A stretch of 64,000 nucleotides of DNA from an uncultured bacterium (GTDB taxonomy: Bacteria > Pseudomonadota > Alphaproteobacteria > Sphingomonadales > Sphingomonadaceae). The stretch spans positions 248,001 through 312,000 of the forward strand of contig CALOGB020000174.1 of NCBI GenBank assembly GCA_942636505.2, written 5' to 3'. Every line of letters starts with the position of its first letter. The first letter of the stretch is position 1. The notes below the pieces were generated by a model. It had not been told where the DNA came from. It made no database searches and saw only the letters and a list, made by a program, of their open reading frames with translations. The position numbers and the translations under genes were made by a program. Below are positions 45,350 to 55,021 of the stretch, in pieces.

Positions 45350-45636
45350 CAAATCTCCCCAGGCGCGCGGGCCTTGATGGCAAGCGCGTGAATCTTCGTG
45401 CTCAACAGTTCGGCGAGCGCCTGGTTCACGAGCCGCTGGCGGGCGACGCGATTAAGCCCTTCGAACTGCGGGGTTTCCACTTCGACGCGGAAATGCGTCT
45501 CGCCGGTGCCGTCGTCGCCCATGTGGCCGGCGTGAAGCCCGCTCTCGTTGACGACGGTCAACTGCGTTGGGGCGAGTGTCGCGGTAAGGCGGGCGGTGAT
45601 CTGGTCCTGTACGGAGCCGGTGGCGAGGTCTGTCAT
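45349..45636 (-). CDS. BolA-family protein
   Basis: The 95-residue protein shows the BolA pattern LTVVNESGLHAGHMG, THFRVEVETPQFEGLNRVARQRLVNQAL and HALAIKA. The conserved His residues take part in iron-sulfur transfer with monothiol glutaredoxins in this family. The ATG at 45636 is 39 bases from the divergent J-domain gene. Its stop overlaps the GST start. Confidence 0.93.
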   Translation of the reverse strand: MTDLATGSVQDQITARLTATLAPTQLTVVNESGLHAGHMGDDGTGETHFRVEVETPQFEGLNRVARQRLVNQALAELLSTKIHALAIKARAPGEI

Positions 45637-45675
45637 GCTCCCTATATAGCCCGTTTTGAAAAGCGCGGGGAGCCG

Positions 45676-46284
45676 GTGGCGGACGACGATCGAAAAGAGC
45701 GCAAGGAACGCCCCAGCCCACGGTTTCACGGCCGCGTGGAAGGGACGGGTCGTGTCTGCATGTGGCGCGACTGCGAGGAGCCCGGCGAATTTCGTGCGCC
45801 ACCGCTGGAGGGCCCGAGCGAGGGAGGACCGCCGCAGTTCCGCTGGTTCTGCCTTGAGCATGTCCGCGCGTTCAACTCGGGCTATAATTTTTTTGACGGG
45901 ATGACCGCGGACGAGATCCACTATGCGCAACGGCCGATGGCGGGCTGGGAGCGCGAAACGCGCGCGTTCGCACATGGCGGCGGCGACACCCCGCCGAAAT
46001 GGGCCGACTTCGCCGATCCGATCGACGCGATCGGCGCGCGCTTTGGCGAGCGGATGGCGGCCGCGCGCAAGGACGGCCGCGTGCTGTCCGACGGCGAACG
46101 GCGCTCGTTGCGTGTTCTGGGACTCGGCACGGACACCGACCGCTCGCAGCTGCGCAAACGCTACAGCGAACTCGTCCGCCGCTATCACCCCGACCGCAAC
46201 GGCGGCGACCGCGCGCATGAGGCGGAGCTGCAGAAGGTCATCGCGGCGTATCAGCACCTAAAAGGCGCGACCGCGTTTGCCTGA
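45676..46284 (+). CDS. J-domain protein with N-terminal Cys-rich region
   Basis: The 202-residue protein has a C-terminal J domain (about residues 142-200) with the HPD motif at 171-173, which stimulates Hsp70 (DnaK). The N terminus has C28, C33 and a C59/H62 group (FCLEH), a likely small metal-binding site, and conserved RAFNSGYNFFDGM. GTG at 45676 with GGGGAG upstream is the best start. Typical of alphaproteobacteria, where it sits beside bolA and cobS. Confidence 0.87.
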   Translation: MADDDRKERKERPSPRFHGRVEGTGRVCMWRDCEEPGEFRAPPLEGPSEGGPPQFRWFCLEHVRAFNSGYNFFDGMTADEIHYAQRPMAGWERETRAFAHGGGDTPPKWADFADPIDAIGARFGERMAAARKDGRVLSDGERRSLRVLGLGTDTDRSQLRKRYSELVRRYHPDRNGGDRAHEAELQKVIAAYQHLKGATAFA

Positions 46285-46462
46285 CGTAACGGGAATGTGA
46301 TCCATACTTACTCTGATCGATATTTCACGACGCCCCCGCCGGAACCGCACGGCTGGCGAGCGGTTCGTCTAACTCTTCCGGTCAATCGCCCGACCAATCG
46401 TACAGCGGCGGTTGAGTAACTGCCCGCGCTTGGCCTAGAGCTACCGGGAACACGAGGCCAAC

Positions 46463-47467
46463 ATGACCGATATCCCGAATACCCAGCCCGACAGCCGCGA
46501 GACCACGATCCTCGACGCACCAGACAAGATGGTGAAAGTGCGCGAGATGTTCGGGATCGATTCCGACATGGAAGTGCCGGCGTTTTCCGAAGCCGACGAG
46601 CGCGTGCCCGATCTCGATCCGGCGTACGTCTTCGATGCCGACACCACGCTCGCCGTGCTTGCGGGGTTCGCGCATAACCGTCGCGTGATGGTCCAGGGCT
46701 ATCACGGTACCGGCAAGTCGACGCATATCGAGCAGGTCGCGGCGCGCCTGAAATGGCCGTGCATCCGGATCAACCTCGACGCGCATATCAGCCGTATCGA
46801 CCTGATCGGCCGCGATGCGATCGTCCTCAAGGACGGCCAGCAGATCACCGAATTCCGCGAAGGCCTGCTGCCCTGGGCGTTGCAGACTCCGACCGCGCTC
46901 GTGTTCGACGAATATGATGCAGGTCGCCCCGACGTGATGTTCGTGATCCAGCGCGTGCTGGAGACCGAGGGCAAGCTGACGCTGCTCGACCAGAACCGCG
47001 TGATCCGCCCGAATCCATGGTTCCGCCTGTTCGCGACCGCCAACACGGTCGGCCTCGGCGATACGAGCGGGCTGTATCACGGCACGCAGCAAATCAACCA
47101 GGGCCAGATGGACCGCTGGAACATCGTCGTCACGCTCAACTATCTGCCCGCCAAGGTCGAGGCGCAGATCGTGCTCGCTAAGTCCGGCGAATACGACAAG
47201 CCCGAGGGAAAGAAGACTGTCGAGAACATGGTCCGCGTTGCCGACATGACCCGCAAGGGCTTCGTCAACGGCGACATCTCGACCGTGATGAGCCCGCGTA
47301 CGGTCATTACCTGGGCGCAGAACGCGCTGATCTTCGGCGACGTTGGCTTCGCGTTCCGCCTGTCGTTCCTCAACAAGTGCGACGAGGCGGAGCGGCCGCT
47401 GGTCGCCGAATATTACCAGCGCGTGTTCGGCAAGGACCTGCCCGAGAGCGTGGTGGGCAAGGCTTGA
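46463..47467 (+). CDS. cobS: Cobaltochelatase subunit CobS (AAA+)
   Basis: The 334-residue AAA+ ATPase has Walker [14 protein letters not shown], Walker [11 protein letters not shown], and sensor/arginine regions [17 protein letters not shown] and [11 protein letters not shown]. With CobT it powers cobalt insertion by CobN into hydrogenobyrinic acid diamide in aerobic cobalamin synthesis. cobN is not in the window. The gene order cobS-(TA)-cobT is broken by the toxin-antitoxin pair. Confidence 0.95.
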   Translation: MTDIPNTQPDSRETTILDAPDKMVKVREMFGIDSDMEVPAFSEADERVPDLDPAYVFDADTTLAVLAGFAHNRRVMVQGYHGTGKSTHIEQVAARLKWPCIRINLDAHISRIDLIGRDAIVLKDGQQITEFREGLLPWALQTPTALVFDEYDAGRPDVMFVIQRVLETEGKLTLLDQNRVIRPNPWFRLFATANTVGLGDTSGLYHGTQQINQGQMDRWNIVVTLNYLPAKVEAQIVLAKSGEYDKPEGKKTVENMVRVADMTRKGFVNGDISTVMSPRTVITWAQNALIFGDVGFAFRLSFLNKCDEAERPLVAEYYQRVFGKDLPESVVGKA

Positions 47468-47473
47468 AGATCA

Positions 47474-47500
47474 GGGTGGACTAAGCTATTTAGTCCACCC
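47474..47500. promoter_or_regulatory. Perfect palindrome between cobS and the antitoxin
   Basis: GGGTGGACTAA (47474-47484) and TTAGTCCACCC (47490-47500) are perfect inverses around a 5-base centre, eight bases after the cobS stop and 13 before the antitoxin ATG. It could be the operator bound by the Phd-type antitoxin, or a cobS attenuator; there is no T tract, which favours an operator. Confidence 0.6.
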
Positions 47501-47513
47501 CAGGGAGGCGATC

Positions 47514-47795
47514 ATGGGTGAAGCCGATCCACAGAAGACGTTCAACGTCCATGATGCGAAGACCAATCTGTCGAAACTGATCGAGCGTGCGCACGCGGGC
47601 GAAGAAATCATTCTTGCCAAGGCTGGCATCCCCTACGCGCGGATGATGCCGCTCGAGCCTGCCATGAGGCGCAAGCGTACGCCTGGGGGCCTGACTGTGA
47701 CGGGGCCAATTCCTGATTCGGTGTTCTTCGACCCAATGCCCGAGGACGAACTCGAACTCTTCGAGGGCAATCGTCTTGAGAAATACGGTCGGTGA
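47514..47795 (+). CDS. Phd/YefM-family antitoxin
   Basis: The 93-residue protein has the Phd pattern FNVHDAKTNLSKLIERAHAGEEIILAKAGIPYARMMPL, with a C-terminal acidic tail (PEDELELFEG) that would bind the toxin. It should bind its own promoter and neutralise VapC. AGGGAGGCG before the ATG at 47514. The GTGA overlap with the next gene couples translation. Confidence 0.92.
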   Translation: MGEADPQKTFNVHDAKTNLSKLIERAHAGEEIILAKAGIPYARMMPLEPAMRRKRTPGGLTVTGPIPDSVFFDPMPEDELELFEGNRLEKYGR

Positions 47796-48181
47796 GCGGG
47801 TTTCTTCTCGATACGCACACGTTGTTATGGTGGTGGACCGAGCCCGATCGTCTTGGCCACGATGCCCGCGAAATCCTGGGAGAGGGTGCGGCACGGATCT
47901 TGGTCAGCGTGGCAAGCGTCTGGGAAATCGCCATAAAGACGCAGTCGGGCAAGCTGACAGCGATTGCCAATTTTTCGCGCGAATACGGGCCTCTCATGCG
48001 CAGCAATGCGTTCGAAGCTCTCATGATCACGGATGATCATGCGCTAAAGGCGGGTTTTCTGACTGGAGCGCATCGTGATCCGTTCGATCGGATGATCGCG
48101 GCCCAGGCGATGATCGAGAATTTGACCGTCCTCACGCGGGACCCTGAAATCGCCAAGTTCGGCTGCAAGGTACTCTGGTAA
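47792..48181 (+). CDS. VapC-type PIN-domain ribonuclease toxin
   Basis: The 129-residue PIN protein has [11 protein letters not shown] (D7), [17 protein letters not shown] (E45), [11 protein letters not shown] (D96, D99) and TRDPEIA at the end, the acidic residues that bind Mg for RNA cleavage. GTG start overlaps the antitoxin stop; its own stop overlaps the cobT start (TAATG). So cobT is translated after the toxin. Confidence 0.92.
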   Translation: MSGFLLDTHTLLWWWTEPDRLGHDAREILGEGAARILVSVASVWEIAIKTQSGKLTAIANFSREYGPLMRSNAFEALMITDDHALKAGFLTGAHRDPFDRMIAAQAMIENLTVLTRDPEIAKFGCKVLW

Positions 48182-50004
48182 TGGCCAACGAAACCCCTCT
48201 CGACCGCTTCAAGGCGGTCCTCGCCGGTACCGCGCGTGCGATTGCGGAGGAGCCGGAGGTCGAACTCGCCTTCACCGCGGATGCACCGACGCAGTCGGGT
48301 AAGCACATTAAGGTGCCGATGCCCGCACGTGCGCTCCCGCTCGAGCAGGTTGCCGAGGCTCGGGGATTTGCCGACGGGTTCGCGCTGCGATTGAAGCATC
48401 ACGACATCGCGTTGCATAATCGTGCGGCGCCGGTCGATGCGGTGGCGCGGGCGGTGTTCGATTCGGTCGAAACCGCGCGGGTCGAGGCGCTTGGGTCGCG
48501 CGGCTATGCGGGGATCACCGAGAACCTCGACCGCGCGCTCGACGTGCGGTTGCGCGCCGATCCGATCACGCGCGCGCGCAATCGGGACGAGGTGCCGCTG
48601 TCGACCGCACTCGGCCTGATGGTCCGCGAACGGCTGACCGGGCAGGAATCGCCCGCGATCGCCGCGCCCGGCCTTGCGCTGGTCCGCGAATGGATCGAGA
48701 GCAAGACCGATCTCGACGCGCTGGCCTACGCGCTCGACGACCAGAAGGCGTTCCAGGGGCTTGCGCGGAAGATGCTGCAGGAGCTCGAACTAGTCGAAGG
48801 CGATCAGGTCCCCGAGGAGAGCGACGAAGGTGGCTCCGAGGACGAGGGCACGGACGAGCAGCAGCAGGACGAGGGTGACGAAGGCGACGAGCAGGGCGAG
48901 GACGGCCAGGGCGAAGTCGAGGCCCGCGGCGAACAGTCTGAGCAGCAGAACGAGGAAAGCGACGGCCAGGAGCAGAGCGACGAGTCGATGGACGACATCG
49001 ACGGCGAGCCCGGCGACGACGGCGAGGAAGGCATGCAGCCGGTCCGCCCGAACCGTCCGTTTGCGGACATGGGCGGCGCGTTCGACTACAAGCCGTGGAC
49101 GACGCAGTTCGACGAAGTGATCGCTGCTACCGAGCTGTGCGACGCCGACGAACTGGCGCGGCTGCGTGGCTATCTCGACCAGCAGCTCGTGCACCTGCAA
49201 TCGACCGTGTCGAAGCTCGCCAACCGCCTCCAGCGGCGGCTGATGGCACAGCAGTCGCGGTCGTGGGATTTCGACCAGGAGGAGGGCATTTTGGATGCGG
49301 CGCGCCTCGCACGCGTGATCGTCAACCCGACGCTGTCGCTCAGCTACAAGGCCGAACGGGAGACCGATTTCCGCGACACCGTCGTGACGTTGCTGATCGA
49401 CAACTCCGGCTCGATGCGCGGCCGTCCGATCTCGATCGCGGCGATAAGCGCGGACATTCTCGCACGTACGCTGGAGCGCTGCGGCGTGAAGACCGAGATC
49501 CTCGGCTTTACGACGCGCGCCTGGAAGGGTGGGCAGAGCCGCGAGACCTGGCTCGCCGCCGGGCGTCCGCCGCAGCCGGGTCGGCTTAACGACATCCGCC
49601 ACATCGTCTACAAGCGCGCCGACGAGCCGTGGCGCCGCGCGCGCAACTCGCTCGGGTTGATGATGCGCGAGGGGTTGCTGAAGGAGAATATCGACGGCGA
49701 GGCCCTGATGTGGGCGCATGCACGCCTCGTCGCGCGGCCCGAGGAACGCCGCATCCTGATGGTGATCAGCGACGGCGCGCCGGTCGACGATTCGACGCTG
49801 TCGGTGAACTCCGGCTCGTATCTGGAACGCCATCTGCGTCAGGTGATCGGCTGGATCGAGAGCAAGTCGCCGGTCGAGCTGGTCGCGATCGGCATTGGCC
49901 ACGACGTCACGCGCTATTACGCGCGCGCCGTGACGATCATGGACGTCGAGCAGCTTGGCGGCACGATCATCGAGCAGCTGGCCGCGCTGTTCGACACCGA
50001 GTGA
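48181..50004 (+). CDS. cobT: Cobaltochelatase subunit CobT
   Basis: The 607-residue protein has a helical N-terminal domain, a long Glu/Asp/Gln-rich linker (about residues 205-285, [16 protein letters not shown]...), and a C-terminal von Willebrand A domain with the [15 protein letters not shown] and [17 protein letters not shown]. The organisation matches CobT. It shares one base with the toxin stop. CobS and CobT form the chaperone-like complex that acts with CobN. Confidence 0.95.
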   Translation: MANETPLDRFKAVLAGTARAIAEEPEVELAFTADAPTQSGKHIKVPMPARALPLEQVAEARGFADGFALRLKHHDIALHNRAAPVDAVARAVFDSVETARVEALGSRGYAGITENLDRALDVRLRADPITRARNRDEVPLSTALGLMVRERLTGQESPAIAAPGLALVREWIESKTDLDALAYALDDQKAFQGLARKMLQELELVEGDQVPEESDEGGSEDEGTDEQQQDEGDEGDEQGEDGQGEVEARGEQSEQQNEESDGQEQSDESMDDIDGEPGDDGEEGMQPVRPNRPFADMGGAFDYKPWTTQFDEVIAATELCDADELARLRGYLDQQLVHLQSTVSKLANRLQRRLMAQQSRSWDFDQEEGILDAARLARVIVNPTLSLSYKAERETDFRDTVVTLLIDNSGSMRGRPISIAAISADILARTLERCGVKTEILGFTTRAWKGGQSRETWLAAGRPPQPGRLNDIRHIVYKRADEPWRRARNSLGLMMREGLLKENIDGEALMWAHARLVARPEERRILMVISDGAPVDDSTLSVNSGSYLERHLRQVIGWIESKSPVELVAIGIGHDVTRYYARAVTIMDVEQLGGTIIEQLAALFDTE

Positions 50005-50011
50005 TCTGCGC

Positions 50012-50269
50012 GTGACCGCGGGCGGCCTCATTGCGGCGCCCGCGGGAGGCTTCCACGGACCCGTCAAGCGCTCGATTACGATCGCCGGCCACCAGACCTC
50101 GATCAGCCTCGAACCCGTTTTCTGGCAGGCGCTGGAAGCCGCCGCGATGCGCCTCGCCTTGCCCTTGTCGGCACTTGTCGCCGAAATCGACGCTATCCGC
50201 ATACAAGCGGACGCTCCCCCGAACCTCGCTAGCGCATTGAGATCGTGGCTGTTTTCAAACGCCGCGTGA
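50012..50269 (+). CDS. Ribbon-helix-helix domain protein
   Basis: The 85-residue protein from the GTG at 50012 has KRSITIAGHQTSISLEPVFWQALEAAAMRLALPLSALVAEID, then NLASALRSWLF, the RHH_4 (PF13467) pattern common beside cobT in alphaproteobacteria. It may be a DNA-binding regulator; targets unknown. It follows cobT by eight bases. Confidence 0.85.
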   Translation: MTAGGLIAAPAGGFHGPVKRSITIAGHQTSISLEPVFWQALEAAAMRLALPLSALVAEIDAIRIQADAPPNLASALRSWLFSNAA

Positions 50270-50294
50270 GAATTAGTCGCAATAGCGTTGACAC

Positions 50295-50309
50295 TGAGAA
50301 CGACTCTCA
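50295..50309. promoter_or_regulatory. Fur-box-like palindrome before the iron operon
   Basis: TGAGAACGACTCTCA is an inverted repeat (TGAGA/TCTCA) near the consensus centre of Fur sites, 31 bases before the receptor ATG. It fits iron repression of the three downstream genes. Confidence 0.65.
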
Positions 50310-50340
50310 ATAGCGAACCCGCAACAATAAGGGGTTTCGC

Positions 50341-52809
50341 ATGTCTGGTCTCTCGTCGCGTTCGTCCGCCGCGCCCGCATTTCTCGCGCTTTCGTGCGTA
50401 GGGTTCATTGCCAGCGCACCAGCCTACGCTGCCGACCGCCCGGCTGAATCGGCAAAGGTCCACGCGGCCGACGACCAGGAAAAACAGCTCAACCGCGACG
50501 AAATCGTCGTCAACGGCAAGACCGTTCCCGCGACCACGCTGGAGAGCCCGAAGGCGACGCGCAGCCTGCTCGACACCACGCAGACGGTCACGATCATCGG
50601 TGACCAGACGATCCGCAAGCAGAACCTGCTGACTCTGCGCGATGTGTTGCAGACGATCCCCGGCATCACCTTCGGTGCGGGCGAAGGCGGCGGCGGATAC
50701 GGCGACAGCATCAACCTGCGTGGCTATTCCGCCAACAACGACATCACGATCGACGGCGTCCGCGACAGCGCGCAGTATAGCCGCAGCGAGACGTTCAACC
50801 TGCAACAGGTCGAGGTTTATAACGGCGCGAACAGCGTGTTCGGCGGCGGCGGATCGGTCGGCGGCACAATCAACCTCGTCACCAAACGCCCGCAGGCGGA
50901 GACGCTGACGGTCGTGTCGGGCGGCGTCGGCACCGACGATTATTATCGCACCACACTCGACTCGAACGTCCGTGTCAGTGACCTCGTCGCGGTCCGCCTC
51001 AACGCGGTCGCGCACAAGAACGACATTCCGGGCCGCGACGTCGAGAACAACAAGCGTTGGGCCGTCGCGCCGTCGCTGATCGTCGGCGTGGAGGGCCCGA
51101 CCAGCCTGACGCTGCAATATCTGCATCAGGAGGACGAGAACGTCCCCGTATACGGCGTGCCGTACTTCCGCAATGCGGTGAACAACGGGCCGCTGCCGGG
51201 TGCCGACAACTCCGCCTATTACGGCATCCGGAACCTCGACAAGCAGGACATCACCGTCGACCAGGCGACCGCGACGGTCAGCCACAGCTTCTCCGACAAG
51301 GTCTCGATCCGCAACCTGAGCCGGTGGCAGCGCGTCCAGCAGGATTCGCTGACCAGCGCGCCGCAGGGTGTGTTCTGCCTGTCGACGGGGTTCCAGCCGC
51401 TTCCCTTGACCAATGTCGCGACCACGCCACTCACGTGTGCAGCGGGCCAGGCCACGCCCGGTTCCTATTATCCGAGCGGCCCGCGCGGCTTCGTGCGGAA
51501 CCAGGAGAACCAGATCCTCTATAACCAGACCGATCTCCGCTCGGTCTTCGATACCGCGGGGCTCGAGCATACGCTGGTCCTCGGCGCGTCGGTTTCGCAG
51601 GAGGATTACACGATCGTCACGGGCAACACGCTGCGTACCGCGACCGGTGCGACGGTCGCCCAGCCACCGATCAACCTCGCCAACCCGAACACCGACTACA
51701 CCGGCCCGTTCAACTTCATCCAAGCCGGCCGGTCGCAGGGCACCACCAGCAATGCGGCGGTCTACGCCTTCGACACGATCAAGGTGCTCCCGCAGATCGA
51801 GGTCAATTTCGGCCTGCGCTACGAGCATGCCAAGGGCCGTTTCCGCGCCGATACCTTCTCGGTCGTGCCCGACGCGACGCTCGGCACCTATACCCGTGGC
51901 CTGAACCAGACGAGCGACGAGACGCTGTTCTCGTACCGCGGCGGCATCAACTTCAAGCCGATCGAGACCGTCAGCCTGTATGCGTCATACGGCAACGCGA
52001 CCACGCCGACCTCTGCGACCGTCCGGCTAGGCTGCGGTACGCTGATCAATGCGCCCGCGGGCCAGCTCGACCCGTGCGACGTGAAACCGGAAAAGGCGGT
52101 GAACTACGAACTCGGCGCGAAGGCGGACCTGTTCTCGCGCAAGCTGCAACTTACCGCGGCGGTGTTCCGCAACGAGCGGACCAACTACCGCGTCGCCACG
52201 AACGACCCGATCGTCACGACGCTCGGCGTCAACGACGGCCGGTCGCGCGTCGACGGCATCGCGCTGGGCGCAAGCGGCAGCATCTCGCATGCCTTCTCGA
52301 TCTTCGCCAACTACACGTACCTGAAGGCGAAGGTCATCCAGAGCGTCTCGAACTTCTGTCTCGCCAATCCGGGCCCGGTCCGTACGACCGTCGGCACGAC
52401 CACGACGACGACCAATCCGTGCGGCAACTCGGCCGCGGTCCTTGATACGCAGGCGGGGCAGGCGCTCGCCAATACGCCCAAGCATTCGGGCAGCCTGTTC
52501 GCGACCTACACGCTGCCGTTCGGCCTGCAGCTCGGGTACGGCCTGACCTATCAGGGCGCGTTCCCGTTGAACCAGAGCGCGTTGGCCACCCCGCTCGCGC
52601 CGACGACCGCAGTGACGCCGGTCTTCCATTCGGCGGATTACCTGACGCATCGCGCGTTCCTGTCCTACACCGTCGGCAACGGGCTGACCGCGCAGCTCAA
52701 CGTGCAGAACTTCACGAACGAGAAATACTACACCGGCATCCGCAACAATGGCTGGGCGACGCCGGGCGAGGCGCGCTCGGTGCGGCTGACGCTGTTTTAC
52801 AGCTTGTGA
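50341..52809 (+). CDS. TonB-dependent catecholate siderophore receptor (Fiu-like)
   Basis: The 822-residue outer-membrane receptor has a signal peptide cut near AYA, the plug (DEIVVNGKTV, LLDTTQTVTIIGDQTIRKQ, TLRDVLQTIPGITF, INLRGYSANNDITIDGVRD, FNLQQVEVYNGANSVFGGGG, GGTINLVTK), and a barrel ending RSVRLTLFYSL. Close in pattern to Fiu/PiuA receptors for catechol siderophores. It heads an operon with a PiuC-type hydroxylase and a PepSY membrane protein; a Fur-like box lies upstream. Confidence 0.92.
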   Translation: MSGLSSRSSAAPAFLALSCVGFIASAPAYAADRPAESAKVHAADDQEKQLNRDEIVVNGKTVPATTLESPKATRSLLDTTQTVTIIGDQTIRKQNLLTLRDVLQTIPGITFGAGEGGGGYGDSINLRGYSANNDITIDGVRDSAQYSRSETFNLQQVEVYNGANSVFGGGGSVGGTINLVTKRPQAETLTVVSGGVGTDDYYRTTLDSNVRVSDLVAVRLNAVAHKNDIPGRDVENNKRWAVAPSLIVGVEGPTSLTLQYLHQEDENVPVYGVPYFRNAVNNGPLPGADNSAYYGIRNLDKQDITVDQATATVSHSFSDKVSIRNLSRWQRVQQDSLTSAPQGVFCLSTGFQPLPLTNVATTPLTCAAGQATPGSYYPSGPRGFVRNQENQILYNQTDLRSVFDTAGLEHTLVLGASVSQEDYTIVTGNTLRTATGATVAQPPINLANPNTDYTGPFNFIQAGRSQGTTSNAAVYAFDTIKVLPQIEVNFGLRYEHAKGRFRADTFSVVPDATLGTYTRGLNQTSDETLFSYRGGINFKPIETVSLYASYGNATTPTSATVRLGCGTLINAPAGQLDPCDVKPEKAVNYELGAKADLFSRKLQLTAAVFRNERTNYRVATNDPIVTTLGVNDGRSRVDGIALGASGSISHAFSIFANYTYLKAKVIQSVSNFCLANPGPVRTTVGTTTTTTNPCGNSAAVLDTQAGQALANTPKHSGSLFATYTLPFGLQLGYGLTYQGAFPLNQSALATPLAPTTAVTPVFHSADYLTHRAFLSYTVGNGLTAQLNVQNFTNEKYYTGIRNNGWATPGEARSVRLTLFYSL

Positions 52810-52867
52810 GGCTCGGCGGCGACGCGGGCAGATTGCCGGTATCGTCGCCGCATTCTAGGGTGACGTC

Positions 52868-53551
52868 ATGTTGATCGCGATCCCCGACGTCCTCGATGCT
52901 GCCGGCGTCGCGCGTGTCCGCGCGCTGATCGACCACGCCGAGTGGATCGACGGCAATGCCACGTCGGGGCCACAGAGCGCGCTCGCCAAGCGCAACGAGC
53001 AATTGCCCGAGGATACAGCCACCGCGCGGGAGGCTGGCGGGATGGTTCTCGACGCGCTTGGGCGATCGGCACTGTTCGTCGCCGCCGCACTGCCGCTGAA
53101 AGTGTTCCCGCCGTTGTTTAACCGCTATGCCGGCGGACAGGATTTCGGGCTGCACGTCGACAACGCGATCCGGATGAAGCGCGGCACCAACTTCCGCATC
53201 CGCAGCGACCTGTCCGCAACGCTCTTCCTAGACGACCCGGCGACGTACGATGGCGGCGAGCTGGTGATCGAGGACCAGTTCGGCCCACAGTCGGTCAAGC
53301 TGCCCGCGGGGCATATGGTCCTCTACCCGGCGTCCAGCCTGCACCGGGTGACGCCGGTCACGCGCGGGGTGCGCACCGCGTCGTTCTTCTGGCTCCAATC
53401 GATGGTCCGCGACGACGGTGCGCGACGAATCCTGTTCGATCTCGACCAGGGCGTGCAGGCAGTCGCCGCCGCGCAAGGCCAGGGCGATCCGGCGACGGTG
53501 CGGCTGACGGGCGTGTACCATAATCTCCTGCGCCGCTGGGCCGACGCCTGA
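52868..53551 (+). CDS. PiuC/YbiX-type Fe(II)/2-oxoglutarate dioxygenase
   Basis: The 227-residue protein carries the metal site H96-x-D98...H159 ([16 protein letters not shown]) and the 2-oxoglutarate Arg R169 ([10 protein letters not shown]), the PKHD-type hydroxylase pattern. Such genes sit next to catecholate receptors (Fiu/PiuA); the substrate is unknown. It follows the receptor by 58 bases. Family members are usually around 225 residues. Confidence 0.95.
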   Translation: MLIAIPDVLDAAGVARVRALIDHAEWIDGNATSGPQSALAKRNEQLPEDTATAREAGGMVLDALGRSALFVAAALPLKVFPPLFNRYAGGQDFGLHVDNAIRMKRGTNFRIRSDLSATLFLDDPATYDGGELVIEDQFGPQSVKLPAGHMVLYPASSLHRVTPVTRGVRTASFFWLQSMVRDDGARRILFDLDQGVQAVAAAQGQGDPATVRLTGVYHNLLRRWADA

Positions 53552-53560
53552 TGCCTTCTG

Positions 53561-53670
53561 CTCCCCTCCCTGGAAGGGAGGGGCAGGGGGTGGGTCGGCT
53601 TCCGCATATCCAGACGCCGCGACCAAAGCCGGCCTACCCACCCCTAACCCCTCCCTTCCAGGGAGGGGAG
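53561..53670. repeat. Paired inverted-repeat element
   Basis: CTCCCCTCCCTGGAAGGGAG and CTCCCTTCCAGGGAGGGGAG are near inverse ends, with AGGGGGTGGGT/ACCCACCCCT inner arms. It splits piuC and the PepSY gene. Confidence 0.8.
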
Positions 53671-53745
53671 CATGTTGCCTGTGTGGCAAGGGTTGTGGAC
53701 TTGAACCGGCCCCCCATGCGACGCTCACCGTGCAGGGAGTAGATA

Positions 53746-54861
53746 ATGAGCAAGCTGGCGATGCGGCGCGCGTGGTTCCAGGTCCACAAGTGGATCGGGC
53801 TGGTACTGGCGATCCTGATCATCCCGCTGTCGCTCAGCGGCGCGGCGCTGGTGTGGCATGACGCACTCGACCGGATCGTCGATCCGGCGCGCTATGCGGT
53901 CTCGGGGAGGACCGTGATCGGGCCCGACAGCTATGTCGCGGCGGCGCGCGCGGCGCTGAAGCATGGCGAGCGGATCGCGAATTTGACGATGCCCGACGAC
54001 GGCGGCCCGGTGATCGTCGCGGCCAGTTCGGCCAGCGCGCCGACCCGGCAAGGGCCTCCTCAGCGGACGATGGTGTATCTCGATCCGCCGACCGCACGCG
54101 TGCTGGAGGTGTCGCCGTCGAACGGCGGGCTCGTGCGGTTCCTGCACGTTCTGCACGGCAGCCTGCAACTGCCCCGCGTCGGGCGCTCGATCGTCGGCTG
54201 GATCGGCGTGGCGATGATGGTGTCGTGCTTTACCGGGCTGTGGCTGTGGTGGCCGACGGTGGGCAAGTGGACGCGCGGGTTGCGGTTCCGACGGCACCGC
54301 GAGGTCGAGACCAACCTTCACCATCTGTTCGGCTTCTGGATCGCGCTACCGTTGTTCGTGCTGTCGCTGACCGGCGCATGGATCTCGTTCCCGCAGTTTT
54401 TCGGAAAGCTCACCGGCGAGACGTCGCGGCCGAGAGGGGGGCCCGATCGCGGCGCGATGATGCGCGCGAAACCGCTGGCGTCGCCTGCGCAGCCGCTCGC
54501 GGTGGCGATCGGCAAGGCGCGGGCTATCGTCGACAATGCGCCGTTGCGGAGCGTCACGTGGCCGACCGATCTCAGCGCGGACTGGACGGTGACGTTTCAG
54601 GCCAGAGGCTACGGTAATGGAGCGCCGATCGGAGTAAAGGTGGCGGACGACACCGGCGGCGCAACCGCGGCACCGGCGCGGCCTCAGGGCGGCGTGGCGC
54701 GGTGGATGCGGCGGATCCACGATGGCACCGACATGGGTGCGCTGTGGCAGATCGTGATTTTTCTGGGCGGGATATTGCCAGCCGTGCTGGCGGTGACCGG
54801 CGTGATCATGTGGTGGCGCGCGCGCAAGTGGAAGGCCGAACTGGCGGCGCGGCGGGCGTAA
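53746..54861 (+). CDS. PepSY-associated transmembrane protein (PiuB/FoxB-like)
   Basis: The 371-residue inner-membrane protein has four strong hydrophobic helices (about 18-38, 155-172, 205-220, 335-355), PepSY-type periplasmic regions and the FHLH-like conserved W-x-x-H-KW start (FQVHKWIGLVLAILI) and VETNLHHLFGFW. Members of the PepSY/PiuB group are thought to reduce ferric siderophores in the periplasm. It completes the receptor-piuC-piuB set. Confidence 0.88.
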   Translation: MSKLAMRRAWFQVHKWIGLVLAILIIPLSLSGAALVWHDALDRIVDPARYAVSGRTVIGPDSYVAAARAALKHGERIANLTMPDDGGPVIVAASSASAPTRQGPPQRTMVYLDPPTARVLEVSPSNGGLVRFLHVLHGSLQLPRVGRSIVGWIGVAMMVSCFTGLWLWWPTVGKWTRGLRFRRHREVETNLHHLFGFWIALPLFVLSLTGAWISFPQFFGKLTGETSRPRGGPDRGAMMRAKPLASPAQPLAVAIGKARAIVDNAPLRSVTWPTDLSADWTVTFQARGYGNGAPIGVKVADDTGGATAAPARPQGGVARWMRRIHDGTDMGALWQIVIFLGGILPAVLAVTGVIMWWRARKWKAELAARRA

Positions 54862-54862
54862 C

Positions 54863-55018
54863 CCGTCCCTCGCCCCTTCGGCGAGAGGGAAGGATGAGCC
54901 TCTTGGCGACGGGAGGGTGAGGGGTAGTTGGGATTCAAGTCCCTAGCCTCACGCCCCTCACCCTCCCACGCGCAAGAGCACGCGGGCCCCTCCCTCTCCC
55001 CGCAGGGGAGAGGGGTAG
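54863..55018. repeat. Paired inverted-repeat element
   Basis: Inner arms GGGAGGGTGAGGGG and CCCCTCACCCTCCC are inverse; outer parts CCCTCGCCCCTTCGGCGAGAGG and CCCTCTCCCCGCAGGGGAGAGG form their own hairpins. Lies between convergent PepSY and glutamate dehydrogenase genes. Confidence 0.75.
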
Positions 55019-55021
55019 CAA

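Noticed and set aside
46285..46462. Cobalamin riboswitch before cobS
   Set aside because: I find no B12-box or paired elements in this 178-base leader.
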